Origin: Aquibacillus kalidii
GTDB lineage: Bacteria > Bacillota > Bacilli > Bacillales > Amphibacillaceae
DNA: 64,000 nt
Assembly (NCBI RefSeq): GCF_014280935.1
Contig: NZ_JACLZI010000024.1
Location: forward strand, 1-64,000
Direction of reading: 5' to 3'
Every line of letters begins with the position of its first letter. Within the stretch, counting starts at the first letter, position 1. Of the stretch, positions 21,199 through 29,791 are shown piece after piece. The position numbers and the translations under genes are program-made. Below the pieces are notes generated by a model, which had not been told where the DNA came from, searched no databases, and saw only the letters and a program-made list of their open reading frames with translations.

Positions 21199-21936
21199 TT
21201 TTTGGCAAACAAAAAATATACGTTCTCCTGTGTTAGCTTCTGTTTGTTCTATAGAAAAGTCAGAATAGATTCCACGAACAGTAAAGCCTGCTTCTTTAAG
21301 CCACTGTTTATATTCATTTATAGAAAAAGTTCGTTGGTGATGTGTCTCATCAAACCTTTCATATCGATCGTTATCTTGAACGAAAAAGGTTAACTCATGA
21401 TAAACTTCGCCTTCTTCTTCTCCAGGCTGACAAAGCCATACATATGTAAGGTCATCATAAATTTCCGCAAAAGTCTCGCCTTTAAGGTTTTCCTCCACAT
21501 GCCTCATAGAATGGGCATCAAATAAGAATAAACCACCTTGCTTAAGAACATTATGAATACGTTGAAATACTTGCTTTACATCTTCTTTATCCGTTACATA
21601 ATTAATGACATCACAAAAGCTGATAGCTGCATCAATTTGATGAAATCCTTCTAATTGGCGTAAATCTTGCTTGTACCATTGTATGGACAGATTTTCTTCA
21701 GCAGCAGCTTGTTGTGCATATGTTAACATGTCTGACGAATAATCTACTCCAAGTAAATGATATCCTCGTTTAGCCAGCCTTCGTGTTAATTGACCCGTTC
21801 CACACCCCAGATCAGCAACCGTCTGTACAGAAGATCCATATTGTTTAAACATTTGTTCTGCAAACAGCATCCAATCGTCATAGGGGGCATCTTCCATTAA
21901 CACGTCATAGACATATGCCATCTTCTGATACGACAT
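21184..21936 (-). CDS. yqeM: Class I SAM methyltransferase (YqeM)
   Basis: SAM-dependent methyltransferase with ADLGCGTGQLTRRLA (near residue 41) and an aspartate-containing motif DAAISFCDVINY. Substrate unknown. Start taken at MSYQKMAYVYD: AGAGAG lies six bases upstream and the start follows the rsfS stop by two bases; a longer frame would run into rsfS. Last gene of the yqeG-yqeM cluster, as in Bacillus subtilis. Confidence 0.87.
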   Translation of the reverse strand: MSYQKMAYVYDVLMEDAPYDDWMLFAEQMFKQYGSSVQTVADLGCGTGQLTRRLAKRGYHLLGVDYSSDMLTYAQQAAAEENLSIQWYKQDLRQLEGFHQIDAAISFCDVINYVTDKEDVKQVFQRIHNVLKQGGLFLFDAHSMRHVEENLKGETFAEIYDDLTYVWLCQPGEEEGEVYHELTFFVQDNDRYERFDETHHQRTFSINEYKQWLKEAGFTVRGIYSDFSIEQTEANTGERIFFVCQKNQDS

Positions 21937-21938
21937 GT

Positions 21939-22295
21939 TTAGCTCTCTTGATCTAAACTTAGTTCGACTGAAGGAGCATCTCCCCATAGTCTCTCTAAAT
22001 TATAATAATTTCTTTCATCTTTATGGAAAACATGGCAAACAACATCGCCAAGGTCGACAAGAATCCATCGTGCTTGCTCAAAACCTTCTAGACGTTTGAT
22101 ATGAATGTCCTTCTCTTGTGCTTGTTCTTTAATTTCACGTGCAATTGCTTGGACCTGACGTTCATTCGTTCCTTCACATATGACAAAGTAATCAGAAATT
22201 AAAGAAACATCCTTCATATCTAGAATTACGATATCCTGACCCCTTTTATCGTCACAAGCTTTTGCAGTTAGTTGTACAAGTTGTTTGCTATCCAT
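21939..22295 (-). CDS. rsfS: Ribosomal silencing factor RsfS
   Basis: Binds ribosomal protein L14 and blocks subunit joining when nutrients fall. The complete 118-residue DUF143/Iojap domain is visible (IVILDMKDVSLISDYFVIC, ERQVQAIA, DLGDVVCHVFH). ATG start with GGAGGG. Directly followed by yqeM and preceded by yqeK, a conserved ribosome/NAD cluster. Confidence 0.96.
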   Translation of the reverse strand: MDSKQLVQLTAKACDDKRGQDIVILDMKDVSLISDYFVICEGTNERQVQAIAREIKEQAQEKDIHIKRLEGFEQARWILVDLGDVVCHVFHKDERNYYNLERLWGDAPSVELSLDQES

Positions 22296-22384
22296 TCAAT
22301 AAATCCCTCCAATATATAATACACATATTTCCTCTTTGTTTTAGCAGGTTGCAGTCAATTTAACTAAAATAAATAAGTTATTCA

Positions 22385-22948
22385 TTATGATAATCGACTA
22401 GTGAAATCATTATACGCATGAAATGTATCCGGATAAATAGTTTGTTTTTTGCTCATTAGAAATTGAATTGTATTCCTAAGTGCCATCCAACAAGCTAAGT
22501 CTAGGCTTAGTTTTACTTGATGTCTCACTTCATCCACACCCGGGAAATCCCGACCTGGTTCAATATAATCTGCTATGAAAACAATTTTTTCTATTAAAGA
22601 CATGCCAGCTTTTCCAGTAGTATGCCAGCGAACTGCACTTAAAACATTAGTATCTTTAATTCCAGCTTCCTTTTTTAATAGCAATGATCCAACAGGTCCA
22701 TGCCATAGCTCATGATGGAACTCTAGTAAGTCTTTAGGTAGCGATTCTTCGATAATCCACCTTTTCATTTCTTCTTTATCACGGTATTTCGCATAGTCAT
22801 GTAATGCCGCGGCTAACTCTACTTTTTCAATGTCTGCTTGATAAAAATCAGCCAGATCAACAGCAGTTTCTACAACCCTTTTAGTATGTTCAAATCTAGA
22901 CTTCTTTAAATGAGGTTCTACAAATTGCAATGCTTCCTTAAGATTCAT
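22385..22948 (-). CDS. yqeK: HD-domain symmetrical Ap4A hydrolase YqeK
   Basis: HD-superfamily phosphohydrolase; YqeK proteins split diadenosine tetraphosphate into two ADP. Metal-ligand motif H-x-HD-x-AK (ALHDYAKY near residue 48), with further His and Asp residues (FHHELWHGP, RWHTTG, FIADYIEPGR). 187 residues is normal. The start overlaps the end of nadD by 11 bases, giving translational coupling. Confidence 0.92.
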   Translation of the reverse strand: MNLKEALQFVEPHLKKSRFEHTKRVVETAVDLADFYQADIEKVELAAALHDYAKYRDKEEMKRWIIEESLPKDLLEFHHELWHGPVGSLLLKKEAGIKDTNVLSAVRWHTTGKAGMSLIEKIVFIADYIEPGRDFPGVDEVRHQVKLSLDLACWMALRNTIQFLMSKKQTIYPDTFHAYNDFTSRLS

Positions 22949-23504
22949 ACAATTGTAACTCCTTTATAAACTCCTCTACCTTCGTAGGTATTAGATACCT
23001 GATCGAATGCCCTTGTCTAATCCTTTGCCTGATCATAGTAGAAGATATCTCAACTCCGGGTATATTCACTTCTATAATAGGATACTTAGAAACTAATTGA
23101 TAATCATTTCTTTTAACCCCTACAAAATCAACTAATTGAATTAATTCTTCGATTTTATTCCACTTAGGTAAGAATTCCACCATATCTGCTCCAATGATAA
23201 AATAAAATTGAAAGGTAGGAAATTTCTCTTTTAAATGAACGATCGTATCATAAGTATATGATTTACCTAAGCGATCTATTTCTAATGTATTCAAAGAAAA
23301 ATGATCATTATCAGAAATTGCATTTTTTAACATTGCGACACGATCAGATGCTTTTATATTTGCTTTTTCTTTATGCGGTGGTTCATAGGAAGGAATGAAC
23401 CAAACTTCATCCAATTCCAATGCTTGATATACCTCTTCAGCAATTAATAAGTGTCCATAATGAGGAGGATCGAACGTCCCCCCCAATAAACCAACCTTTT
23501 TCAT
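22938..23504 (-). CDS. nadD: Nicotinate-nucleotide adenylyltransferase
   Basis: Transfers AMP from ATP to nicotinate mononucleotide, making deamido-NAD. Nucleotidyltransferase motifs GGTFDPPHYGHL at the N-terminus and ISSTMIRQRI near residue 157 are intact. 188 residues as in the family. ATG start with AAAGGAG. Overlaps yqeK and follows yhbY. Confidence 0.97.
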   Translation of the reverse strand: MKKVGLLGGTFDPPHYGHLLIAEEVYQALELDEVWFIPSYEPPHKEKANIKASDRVAMLKNAISDNDHFSLNTLEIDRLGKSYTYDTIVHLKEKFPTFQFYFIIGADMVEFLPKWNKIEELIQLVDFVGVKRNDYQLVSKYPIIEVNIPGVEISSTMIRQRIRQGHSIRYLIPTKVEEFIKELQLYES

Positions 23505-23553
23505 GTTTTACTCCTTTTACATAACCTCAATTATTAAATAGTCGTTACTTGAA

Positions 23554-23844
23554 TTAAGGTAACTGTAATTGTTTGTTTTCCTTAGATTCTTTATATAATA
23601 CAATGATGTTTCCTATAATTTGAACAATCTCAGCCCCAGTACCTTCTGATAACTCTCCGGCTACCTCATTTTTATCTTCCATACAGTTTTGTAAAATAGA
23701 TACCTTTAACAACTCTCTTTTTTCTAACGCCTCATTAATTTGAATGATCATATTATCATTAGTTCCTGTCTTACCTACTTGAAAAATAGGGTTCAAATGG
23801 TGTGCTTCCGCACGTAAAAACCGCTTTTGTTTTCCTGTTAACAT
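23554..23844 (-). CDS. yhbY: Ribosome assembly RNA-binding protein YhbY (YqeI)
   Basis: Single CRS1/YhbY (KH-like) RNA-binding domain associated with pre-50S particles. The start MLTGKQKRFLRAEAHHLNPIF is the family N-terminus and has AGAGGG about nine bases upstream; an ATG three codons earlier is too close to that site. 96 residues. It begins one base after the aroE stop codon. Confidence 0.93.
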   Translation of the reverse strand: MLTGKQKRFLRAEAHHLNPIFQVGKTGTNDNMIIQINEALEKRELLKVSILQNCMEDKNEVAGELSEGTGAEIVQIIGNIIVLYKESKENKQLQLP

Positions 23845-23845
23845 T

Positions 23846-24685
23846 TTATTCATTCCCTCTCAATCTTTCTTCCATTAATTTTAAAGTATCTCCTAGTCCG
23901 AACTGTTTTCCTGACCAAATTTGAAAAGCCAATTGTGCTTGATATAATAACATGGCATGGCCTTGATGAATTTTCCCATAATTGGAATGCGCCTCTTTTA
24001 AGAAGCTCGTCATTAGAGGTTGATAGACAATATCACTTACTACCGCCCCTTTTTTCAAATTATCTAGGGAGATAATCGTTTCTTCCTTATTCATACCTAC
24101 TGAAGTGGTCTGTACAACATAATCATAATCCTCTAATCTTAATTGGGCCTCTTCGAAAGACAAAATATTCGTTTCCACATGGTCGTCCTTTAACTCCGCT
24201 AATTGTTGAGCTTTCTCAAAAGTTCGATTTGCAATATCTACAATAGAAAACGGCTCCTGTACTAGTGCACGATAAATTCCTCGTGCCGCACCACCTGCAC
24301 CTAATATTAAAACTCGATTCTTGGGTTGAAATAAATCCGGGTAATAATCCCTAACGGATTGAACATATCCCATCCCATCCGTATTATACCCTTTCCATTT
24401 ACCATTGATTTGGGTAACTGTATTTACCGCGCCTATTCTAGCTGCATCCGGATCTAATTCATCCAAGTAGTTGATTATGTCTTGCTTATAAGGCACTGTT
24501 ACATTAAAACCATTGAGTTGCTTTTCTTTTAAGCGATCAATTGTCGCAGCAAAATGTTCTTTCTTTGTTTCATATAGAACATATTCCCCATTAATACCAA
24601 GTTTCTTCATAAAATGGTTATGGATCCACGGTGAAAGTGAATGCTGAATCGGAAAACCGATTAATCCCAGTGATAATGTACTCAT
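23846..24685 (-). CDS. aroE: Shikimate dehydrogenase (NADP+)
   Basis: Reduces 3-dehydroshikimate to shikimate for aromatic amino acids. Substrate-binding motif SLSPWIHN near residue 17, catalytic Lys in NVTVPYKQDI near 66, NADP-binding GAGGAARG near 130. 279 residues is normal. Lies between yqeH and yhbY as in Bacillus subtilis. Confidence 0.96.
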   Translation of the reverse strand: MSTLSLGLIGFPIQHSLSPWIHNHFMKKLGINGEYVLYETKKEHFAATIDRLKEKQLNGFNVTVPYKQDIINYLDELDPDAARIGAVNTVTQINGKWKGYNTDGMGYVQSVRDYYPDLFQPKNRVLILGAGGAARGIYRALVQEPFSIVDIANRTFEKAQQLAELKDDHVETNILSFEEAQLRLEDYDYVVQTTSVGMNKEETIISLDNLKKGAVVSDIVYQPLMTSFLKEAHSNYGKIHQGHAMLLYQAQLAFQIWSGKQFGLGDTLKLMEERLRGNE

Positions 24686-24705
24686 ATTCCTCCCCCTATC
24701 GCACT

Positions 24706-25806
24706 TTATATTAATGATTCACGTAACGACACTGGCACACCCTTTGGACTATGAACAGTGACAGTAATTTCTCCATCTGGTAGTGTTATCCAACCTAATC
24801 CTGGAAAAACTATGTCTGTTTTCTTATCTGCTATCTTCATGGTTCGGGATGATAATGGTGGGAGTTGTTTTAACGTTTCATCATTGGGCGGCGACAACAA
24901 TTCCCCGATATGTTTTTCATAAAGCTCTTCTGCATTATCTAGTTTAGTTCTATGAATGGTCAACTCATTTGAAAAATAACAAACAAACGACTGCCTTTCT
25001 CCTTTTTCAAAATCGATTCGCGCTAATCCACCAAAATAGAGCGTTTGTTGGTCATTTAGTTGGAAAACTCTAGGCTTTATTTCTTTTTTCGGTGTAATAA
25101 CCTTTAGATCTGCTTCTGAAATATAATGTGCCATTTGCTTCCTATTAATAACCCCTGGTGTATCAAATAATGAGCTACGATCATCAAGTGGAATATCAAT
25201 AAACCCTAATGTTGTACCAGGAAAATAGGAGGTAGTAATAGCATCTTGAATACCACTCGTTCGATCGATTAACTTATTAATAAATGTAGATTTCCCAACA
25301 TTGGTACTACCAACTACGTAAACGTCTTTTCCCTTTCGGTAACTTTCAATTGCCTGTTCAAGGGCATCCATACCTTGCCCCTTAGAAGCTGAAATCAAAA
25401 ATACATCCTGAACGGTAAGGCCCATATCACTTGCAGATTTTTTCATCCATTGCTTTAATTTGTTGTGATTCGTTGATTTAGGCAAAAGGTCTACTTTATT
25501 CCCTACCATTATAATTGGATTATTTCCTGTTAATCGCTGTAGACTTGGAATAAAACTCCCATTAAAATCAAAAATATCAACAATTTTAATAATTAAACCT
25601 TGTGTATTTCTTATTTGGCTTATCATTTCTAAGAAATCATCATCTGTATAAGACACATCTTGTACTTCGTTGTAATGTTTTAACCTAAAACATCGTTTAC
25701 AAATAATTACTTCTTTATTTAACGCAGAAGCTGGAACAAATCCTGCCTTATCTTGATCTTCCGTTTGGATTTGTACACCACACCCTTGACAAATTATCTC
25801 TTCCAC
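24706..25806 (-). CDS. yqeH: Ribosome biogenesis GTPase YqeH
   Basis: Circularly permuted GTPase required for 30S assembly. An N-terminal zinc finger (C-x2-C in CQGCG and CKRC) precedes the permuted G domain, where NKVD (G4) comes before GSTNVGKSTF (G1) and DTPG (G3). GTG start: GGGAGG lies seven bases upstream and the start follows yqeG by two bases; a TTG five codons earlier would include the ribosome binding site in the coding region. The resulting 366 residues equals the B. subtilis protein length as I recall it. Confidence 0.95.
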   Translation of the reverse strand: MEEIICQGCGVQIQTEDQDKAGFVPASALNKEVIICKRCFRLKHYNEVQDVSYTDDDFLEMISQIRNTQGLIIKIVDIFDFNGSFIPSLQRLTGNNPIIMVGNKVDLLPKSTNHNKLKQWMKKSASDMGLTVQDVFLISASKGQGMDALEQAIESYRKGKDVYVVGSTNVGKSTFINKLIDRTSGIQDAITTSYFPGTTLGFIDIPLDDRSSLFDTPGVINRKQMAHYISEADLKVITPKKEIKPRVFQLNDQQTLYFGGLARIDFEKGERQSFVCYFSNELTIHRTKLDNAEELYEKHIGELLSPPNDETLKQLPPLSSRTMKIADKKTDIVFPGLGWITLPDGEITVTVHSPKGVPVSLRESLI

Positions 25807-25808
25807 AT

Positions 25809-26324
25809 CTATTCCTCCCAACTAATCATACCTTTCCTTCTCATCCAACTTAAAATTCTTCTTTCAATTTGACGGTTGATCCTAGTTATTTTCCCATCCG
25901 TTTGTACGATTGGAACGACTAAAATGGTGTAAAAGCCCGCGCTATTTCCTCCTAATACATCTGTGAGAATCTGGTCCCCTATGACAACAATCTCATCCTT
26001 AGATAATTCCATTTGCTTAGCTGCACGTTTAAACGCCAGTCCTAAAGGTTTTCTAGCACTGTAAACAAAAGGGGTCTTTAACGGCTCCGAGAATATTTTT
26101 ACTCGTTCTTCCTTATTATTAGAAATAATGGTAACTTTTATATCATTTTCTTCCATTAATTGAAACCATTTAATTATTTCAGGCGTAGCATCTTTTACAT
26201 CCCAAGCAACCAAAGTGTTATCCAGATCGGTTATGATTCCTTTAATTCCTTTCTCTTTTAACTCTTCCGGTGTTATCTCAAATACACTTTTAACATGTTC
26301 ATTTGGCAAAAAATATTTCAACAA
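25809..26324 (-). CDS. yqeG: YqeG family HAD phosphatase
   Basis: HAD-superfamily hydrolase, class IIIA. Nucleophile motif DLDNTL near residue 36, Ser/Thr motif (IISNN), and C-terminal VIGDQILTDVLGGN. Physiological substrate not established. TTG start with AGGTGA about seven bases upstream; the next codon is also TTG. First gene of the yqeG-yqeH-aroE-yhbY-nadD-yqeK-rsfS-yqeM cluster. Confidence 0.93.
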   Translation of the reverse strand: MLKYFLPNEHVKSVFEITPEELKEKGIKGIITDLDNTLVAWDVKDATPEIIKWFQLMEENDIKVTIISNNKEERVKIFSEPLKTPFVYSARKPLGLAFKRAAKQMELSKDEIVVIGDQILTDVLGGNSAGFYTILVVPIVQTDGKITRINRQIERRILSWMRRKGMISWEE

Positions 26325-26522
26325 CTATACGTCACCTCATATGCTTTTCAATTATTATTCCTTATTTTATAAAAGTCAGTATTATTTCCCCTTAATACTC
26401 CTTACTCATCATAAACAATTTAAGTAGTTGTTTCAAAACAAATTATTAAAACTTACTATTTATATGCTAGAATTTTAGTTTTTTCACAAAAACTTTTCGA
26501 CATTTTTCAACAACATCTTTTC
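26325..26522. other. Upstream region of yqeG
   Basis: Very AT-rich DNA between the yqeG ribosome binding site and the first DnaA box. It must hold the yqeG promoter, but I cannot choose one with confidence. No reading frame with a good start. Confidence 0.4.
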
Positions 26523-26700
26523 TGTGGATAACTTTATGCACAAAATTAAGGTTGTTAAATCACCCTTTTCTATATCTATTAACCCTTTACTAACAAGTTA
26601 TATACAATCACCTGTAGATAACTTTCAACTTGTCCACCTATACTATTCATGATAAAGTTATATTAACTTCTTAAGAAGCAGTAAAAATCCTTTAACCACA
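26523..26700. promoter_or_regulatory. DnaA-box cluster upstream of sda
   Basis: TGTGGATAA at 26523-26531 is a perfect DnaA box on the minus strand. TTATGCACA (26534-26542) fits TTATNCACA. TGTAGATAA (26613-26621) and TTAACCACA (26692-26700) each differ by one base from the consensus, and TTGTCCACC (26630-26638) by two. In B. subtilis sda transcription is controlled by DnaA through such boxes, so the same regulation is likely here. Confidence 0.75.
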
Positions 26701-26737
26701 GGGGTGGAAGGGGACTCCAAATATAGGAGGGGCTATG

Positions 26738-26881
26738 ATGGAACATTTGTCAGATGAGCTTTTACTTGAATCCTATTACAAGGCAAATGAATTGGAATTA
26801 AGTAAAGAATTTATCCAATTAATAGAAAAAGAAATTCAAAGAAGATCATTATTACACGAAATTCAATATTTTGCCAACTAA
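26738..26881 (+). CDS. sda: Sporulation histidine kinase inhibitor Sda
   Basis: 47-residue helical hairpin that binds KinA and related kinases and blocks phosphorelay entry when replication is perturbed or just begun. The sequence [15 protein letters not shown]...[14 protein letters not shown] matches the Sda pattern. GGAGGGG lies five bases before this ATG; another ATG one codon earlier is too close. Preceded by DnaA boxes, followed by a terminator, and next to yqeG as in Bacillus subtilis. Confidence 0.93.
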   Translation: MEHLSDELLLESYYKANELELSKEFIQLIEKEIQRRSLLHEIQYFAN

Positions 26882-26929
26882 ATTATATAAACATTTTTCG
26901 CCAAGAAAAATTCATAAAATTGTCGAACT

Positions 26930-26953
26930 CTTGCCGTTCTCTAACGTGGCAAG
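26930..26953 (+). terminator. Terminator of sda
   Basis: CTTGCC / GGCAAG with a 12-base loop, followed by GGTTTTTTG. Confidence 0.75.
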
Positions 26954-27100
26954 GGTTTTTTGTTTTGTTATGATTGAAATTACGCAACGTTTTATGTTGT
27001 ATAATCATACTGTTTTTGTTAAAAATGTAGTATGATAGTTGGGTTGAAAAACATACGATTATAGTAAAACTGCAGTTAATTAAAGGAGGACCATATATAG

Positions 27101-29443
27101 ATGTTATTTGCTGTTTTTTTTCCATTACTACTTGCTTGCTTAATCCCCTTCTTAAGTAGGTATAAGCACAAAGTACATACAGGATTCTTTGTATTACTTG
27201 CACCGTTAAGTATATTCTTATACTTTGTTTCCTTTATAGGACATGATTTCGAACCGGTGATGAAAAGCTATCCTTGGATCCCATCATTGGATATCACACT
27301 TAACTTTCATCTAGATGGACTGAGTTTATTGTTTGTCCTTCTAATCAGTGGAATTGGTGCACTCGTTACTTTTTATTCCATCTATTATTTGCATAAATCG
27401 GAGCGACTTGGACATTTTTATGTGTATTTATTACTTTTTATGGCTGCAATGTTTGGTGTTGTCCTATCCGATAACGTATTTGTCCTTTATACATTCTGGG
27501 AACTCACATCGATTTCTTCCTTTCTATTAATTGGGTATTGGAACCATAGAGAACGGTCTAGATATGGTGCATTAAAATCAATGTTAATTACAGTGTTCGG
27601 TGGATTGAGTCTACTCGGAGCATTTCTATTATTAACAGTTATTACGAAAACAACAAGTATTCATGAAATGATTCAACAAGCAGACTTAATCCTATCGAGT
27701 GATTATTTACCTTTAATCATGACATTCATTTTTCTTGGTGCATTCACAAAATCTGCTCAATTCCCATTTCATATTTGGCTTCCTGATGCAATGGAAGCTC
27801 CTACACCTGTTAGTGCTTACCTGCATTCAGCAACAATGGTTAAAGCTGGAATATTTCTGATTGCAAGATTCTCACCTATTTTTTCAACAAATGAATGGTT
27901 CTTTATCATTGTCAGTGGTATAGGGATTATTACACTGTGTTGGGGCTCTTATATGGCTGTACGACAAACAGACTTAAAGGGTATTCTTGCCTTTTCGACG
28001 ATTAGTCAGCTAGGTATGATTATGGCCATGTTGGGATTTGGAACAGAAGCTGCTATTTTTGGCGCAGTATTTCATATTTTAAATCACGCAACATTTAAAG
28101 GAAGTTTATTCATGATTGCAGGTATCGTGGATCATGAAACGGGAACAAGAGATATTCGTAAATTGGGCGGATTAATGACTCTAATGCCAATCTCTGCAAC
28201 CTTAGCCTTTTTTGGGACTTTTTCTATGGCTGGAGTACCTCTTCCATTTTTAAATGGTTTTTATAGTAAAGAGGTGTTTTTTGAGTCTACCTTAGAATTG
28301 AATAATACAAGTTTGGCTTTTGCAGAAATTTTACGTACTGCGATTCCTTACTTGGCAGTATTCGGTAGCATCTTCACTTTCGTCTATTCCATGTATCTTG
28401 TATTTGGAACGTTTAGAGGTGAAAAACATTTAGATCAGTTACCTAAGAAACCACATGAAGCTCCAATCGGGATGCTTATTGCACCTTCTATATTAATCTT
28501 AGGCGTAATCATTATTGGACTATTCCCAAACCTTGTGAACGAATCCTTTTTAGCTCATACAGCTAGTGCAATTTTAGGAGAAGCGTATCATCCGCACGAA
28601 ATAAAATTCTGGCATGGGTTTATTACACCACTCAAAATGTCTTTAGTAGTTGTTGGTGTTGGTACGGTACTATTCATCTTCAGAAAAAAATGGAGTGGCG
28701 TTTATCAAGCAATACCTGGCCGACTTAGCATGAACAAAGTGTATGATACGATCGTTAATGGAACAAAAACTGTCTCTGCAAGGATAACTAACAGTTATAT
28801 GAATGGTTCATTAAGAAGATACATGGCACTTATATTAGCAGCAATTATAGTGGTGTCCCTCGGAACGATGTATTTAACAGATGGATTTACAATAGAATTG
28901 CATCCGGATACGTTAGCAGATATTAAGCTTCCTGAGATTTTAGTTGCCGCTACAATGGCGATAGCTGCCATAACAACTATTTTTACGAGAAATAGAATTG
29001 CGGCCATTCTTATATTAGGTGTAGTAGGTTACGGATTGTCCATTTTATTTGTTATCTATCGTGCACCAGATTTAGCTTTAACACAATTAGTTGTAGAAAC
29101 CATTACGGTAGGTTTATTTTTACTATGTTTTTATCATTTACCAAATTTAAGACCAAGAACTGAGTCAATTGGTTTTAAATCAGTTAACTTAATTATTTCA
29201 ATCGGTTTTGGTTTGTTAATGACTCTTATAGCTATTTCTGCCCACAGTAGCAAATGGTATAGCACGATAGCTGATTATTTCATTCATACTTCACATGACC
29301 TTGGTGGCGGAGATAACGTAGTAAACGTAATACTAGTCGATATGCGTGGCTTGGATACACTCTTTGAAATTACTGTACTTGGTATTGCTGCACTAGGCAT
29401 TTATGGTTTAATCAAACTACGTGCCAAGAAAGGGGCAGAATAA
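27101..29443 (+). CDS. mrpA: Na+/H+ antiporter subunit MrpA
   Basis: Largest subunit of the Mrp (CPA3) complex, related to NuoL of complex I. The proton-channel part carries conserved charges in YTFWELTSISSF near residue 130 and FHIWLPDAMEAPTPVSAYLHS near 225; the C-terminal extension contains the MbhD/MbhE-like region (YRAPDLALTQLVVETITVGLF near 650). 780 residues, slightly shorter than the roughly 800 usual. ATG with AAAGGAGG upstream. Ends immediately before mrpC with no mrpB in between. Confidence 0.95.
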   Translation: MLFAVFFPLLLACLIPFLSRYKHKVHTGFFVLLAPLSIFLYFVSFIGHDFEPVMKSYPWIPSLDITLNFHLDGLSLLFVLLISGIGALVTFYSIYYLHKSERLGHFYVYLLLFMAAMFGVVLSDNVFVLYTFWELTSISSFLLIGYWNHRERSRYGALKSMLITVFGGLSLLGAFLLLTVITKTTSIHEMIQQADLILSSDYLPLIMTFIFLGAFTKSAQFPFHIWLPDAMEAPTPVSAYLHSATMVKAGIFLIARFSPIFSTNEWFFIIVSGIGIITLCWGSYMAVRQTDLKGILAFSTISQLGMIMAMLGFGTEAAIFGAVFHILNHATFKGSLFMIAGIVDHETGTRDIRKLGGLMTLMPISATLAFFGTFSMAGVPLPFLNGFYSKEVFFESTLELNNTSLAFAEILRTAIPYLAVFGSIFTFVYSMYLVFGTFRGEKHLDQLPKKPHEAPIGMLIAPSILILGVIIIGLFPNLVNESFLAHTASAILGEAYHPHEIKFWHGFITPLKMSLVVVGVGTVLFIFRKKWSGVYQAIPGRLSMNKVYDTIVNGTKTVSARITNSYMNGSLRRYMALILAAIIVVSLGTMYLTDGFTIELHPDTLADIKLPEILVAATMAIAAITTIFTRNRIAAILILGVVGYGLSILFVIYRAPDLALTQLVVETITVGLFLLCFYHLPNLRPRTESIGFKSVNLIISIGFGLLMTLIAISAHSSKWYSTIADYFIHTSHDLGGGDNVVNVILVDMRGLDTLFEITVLGIAALGIYGLIKLRAKKGAE

Positions 29444-29791
29444 ATGGAAATTATCATGTCCATTCTTGCTGGAATCTTATTTACAACAGGAATCTATAAT
29501 TTATTACAGAAACAACTATTAAGGATCATTATCGGGACTGGTCTCATATCTCATGGGGCCCATCTCTTCATTTTAACAATGGGGAAGTTAAAAACTGGTC
29601 TTCCTCCAATCTTGGAGCATGGAGATACAAATCCTGATCATTACACAGATCCACTTCCACAAGCGTTAATACTTACCTCAATTGTTATCAGTTTTGGTGT
29701 TACTAGCTTATTGTTAGTATTAGCGTATCGAGCATCGAAAGAAAATGAAACGGATAATATGGATTTATTAAGGGGTAACGAAAATGATTAG
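29444..29791 (+). CDS. mrpC: Na+/H+ antiporter subunit MrpC
   Basis: NuoK-like small membrane subunit with three hydrophobic segments; GTGLISHGAHLFILTMGKLK and DPLPQALILTSIVISFG are typical. 115 residues. The ATG touches the mrpA stop codon and its ribosome binding site (AAAGGGG) is inside mrpA. In Bacillus subtilis mrpB would occupy this junction. Overlaps mrpD by eight bases. Confidence 0.94.
   Translation: MEIIMSILAGILFTTGIYNLLQKQLLRIIIGTGLISHGAHLFILTMGKLKTGLPPILEHGDTNPDHYTDPLPQALILTSIVISFGVTSLLLVLAYRASKENETDNMDLLRGNEND

Noticed and set aside
27000-27060. Promoter candidates before mrpA (TATAAT at about 27000, TATGAT at about 27033)
   Set aside because: Neither -10-like hexamer has a good -35 at 16-18 bases, so no promoter is listed.
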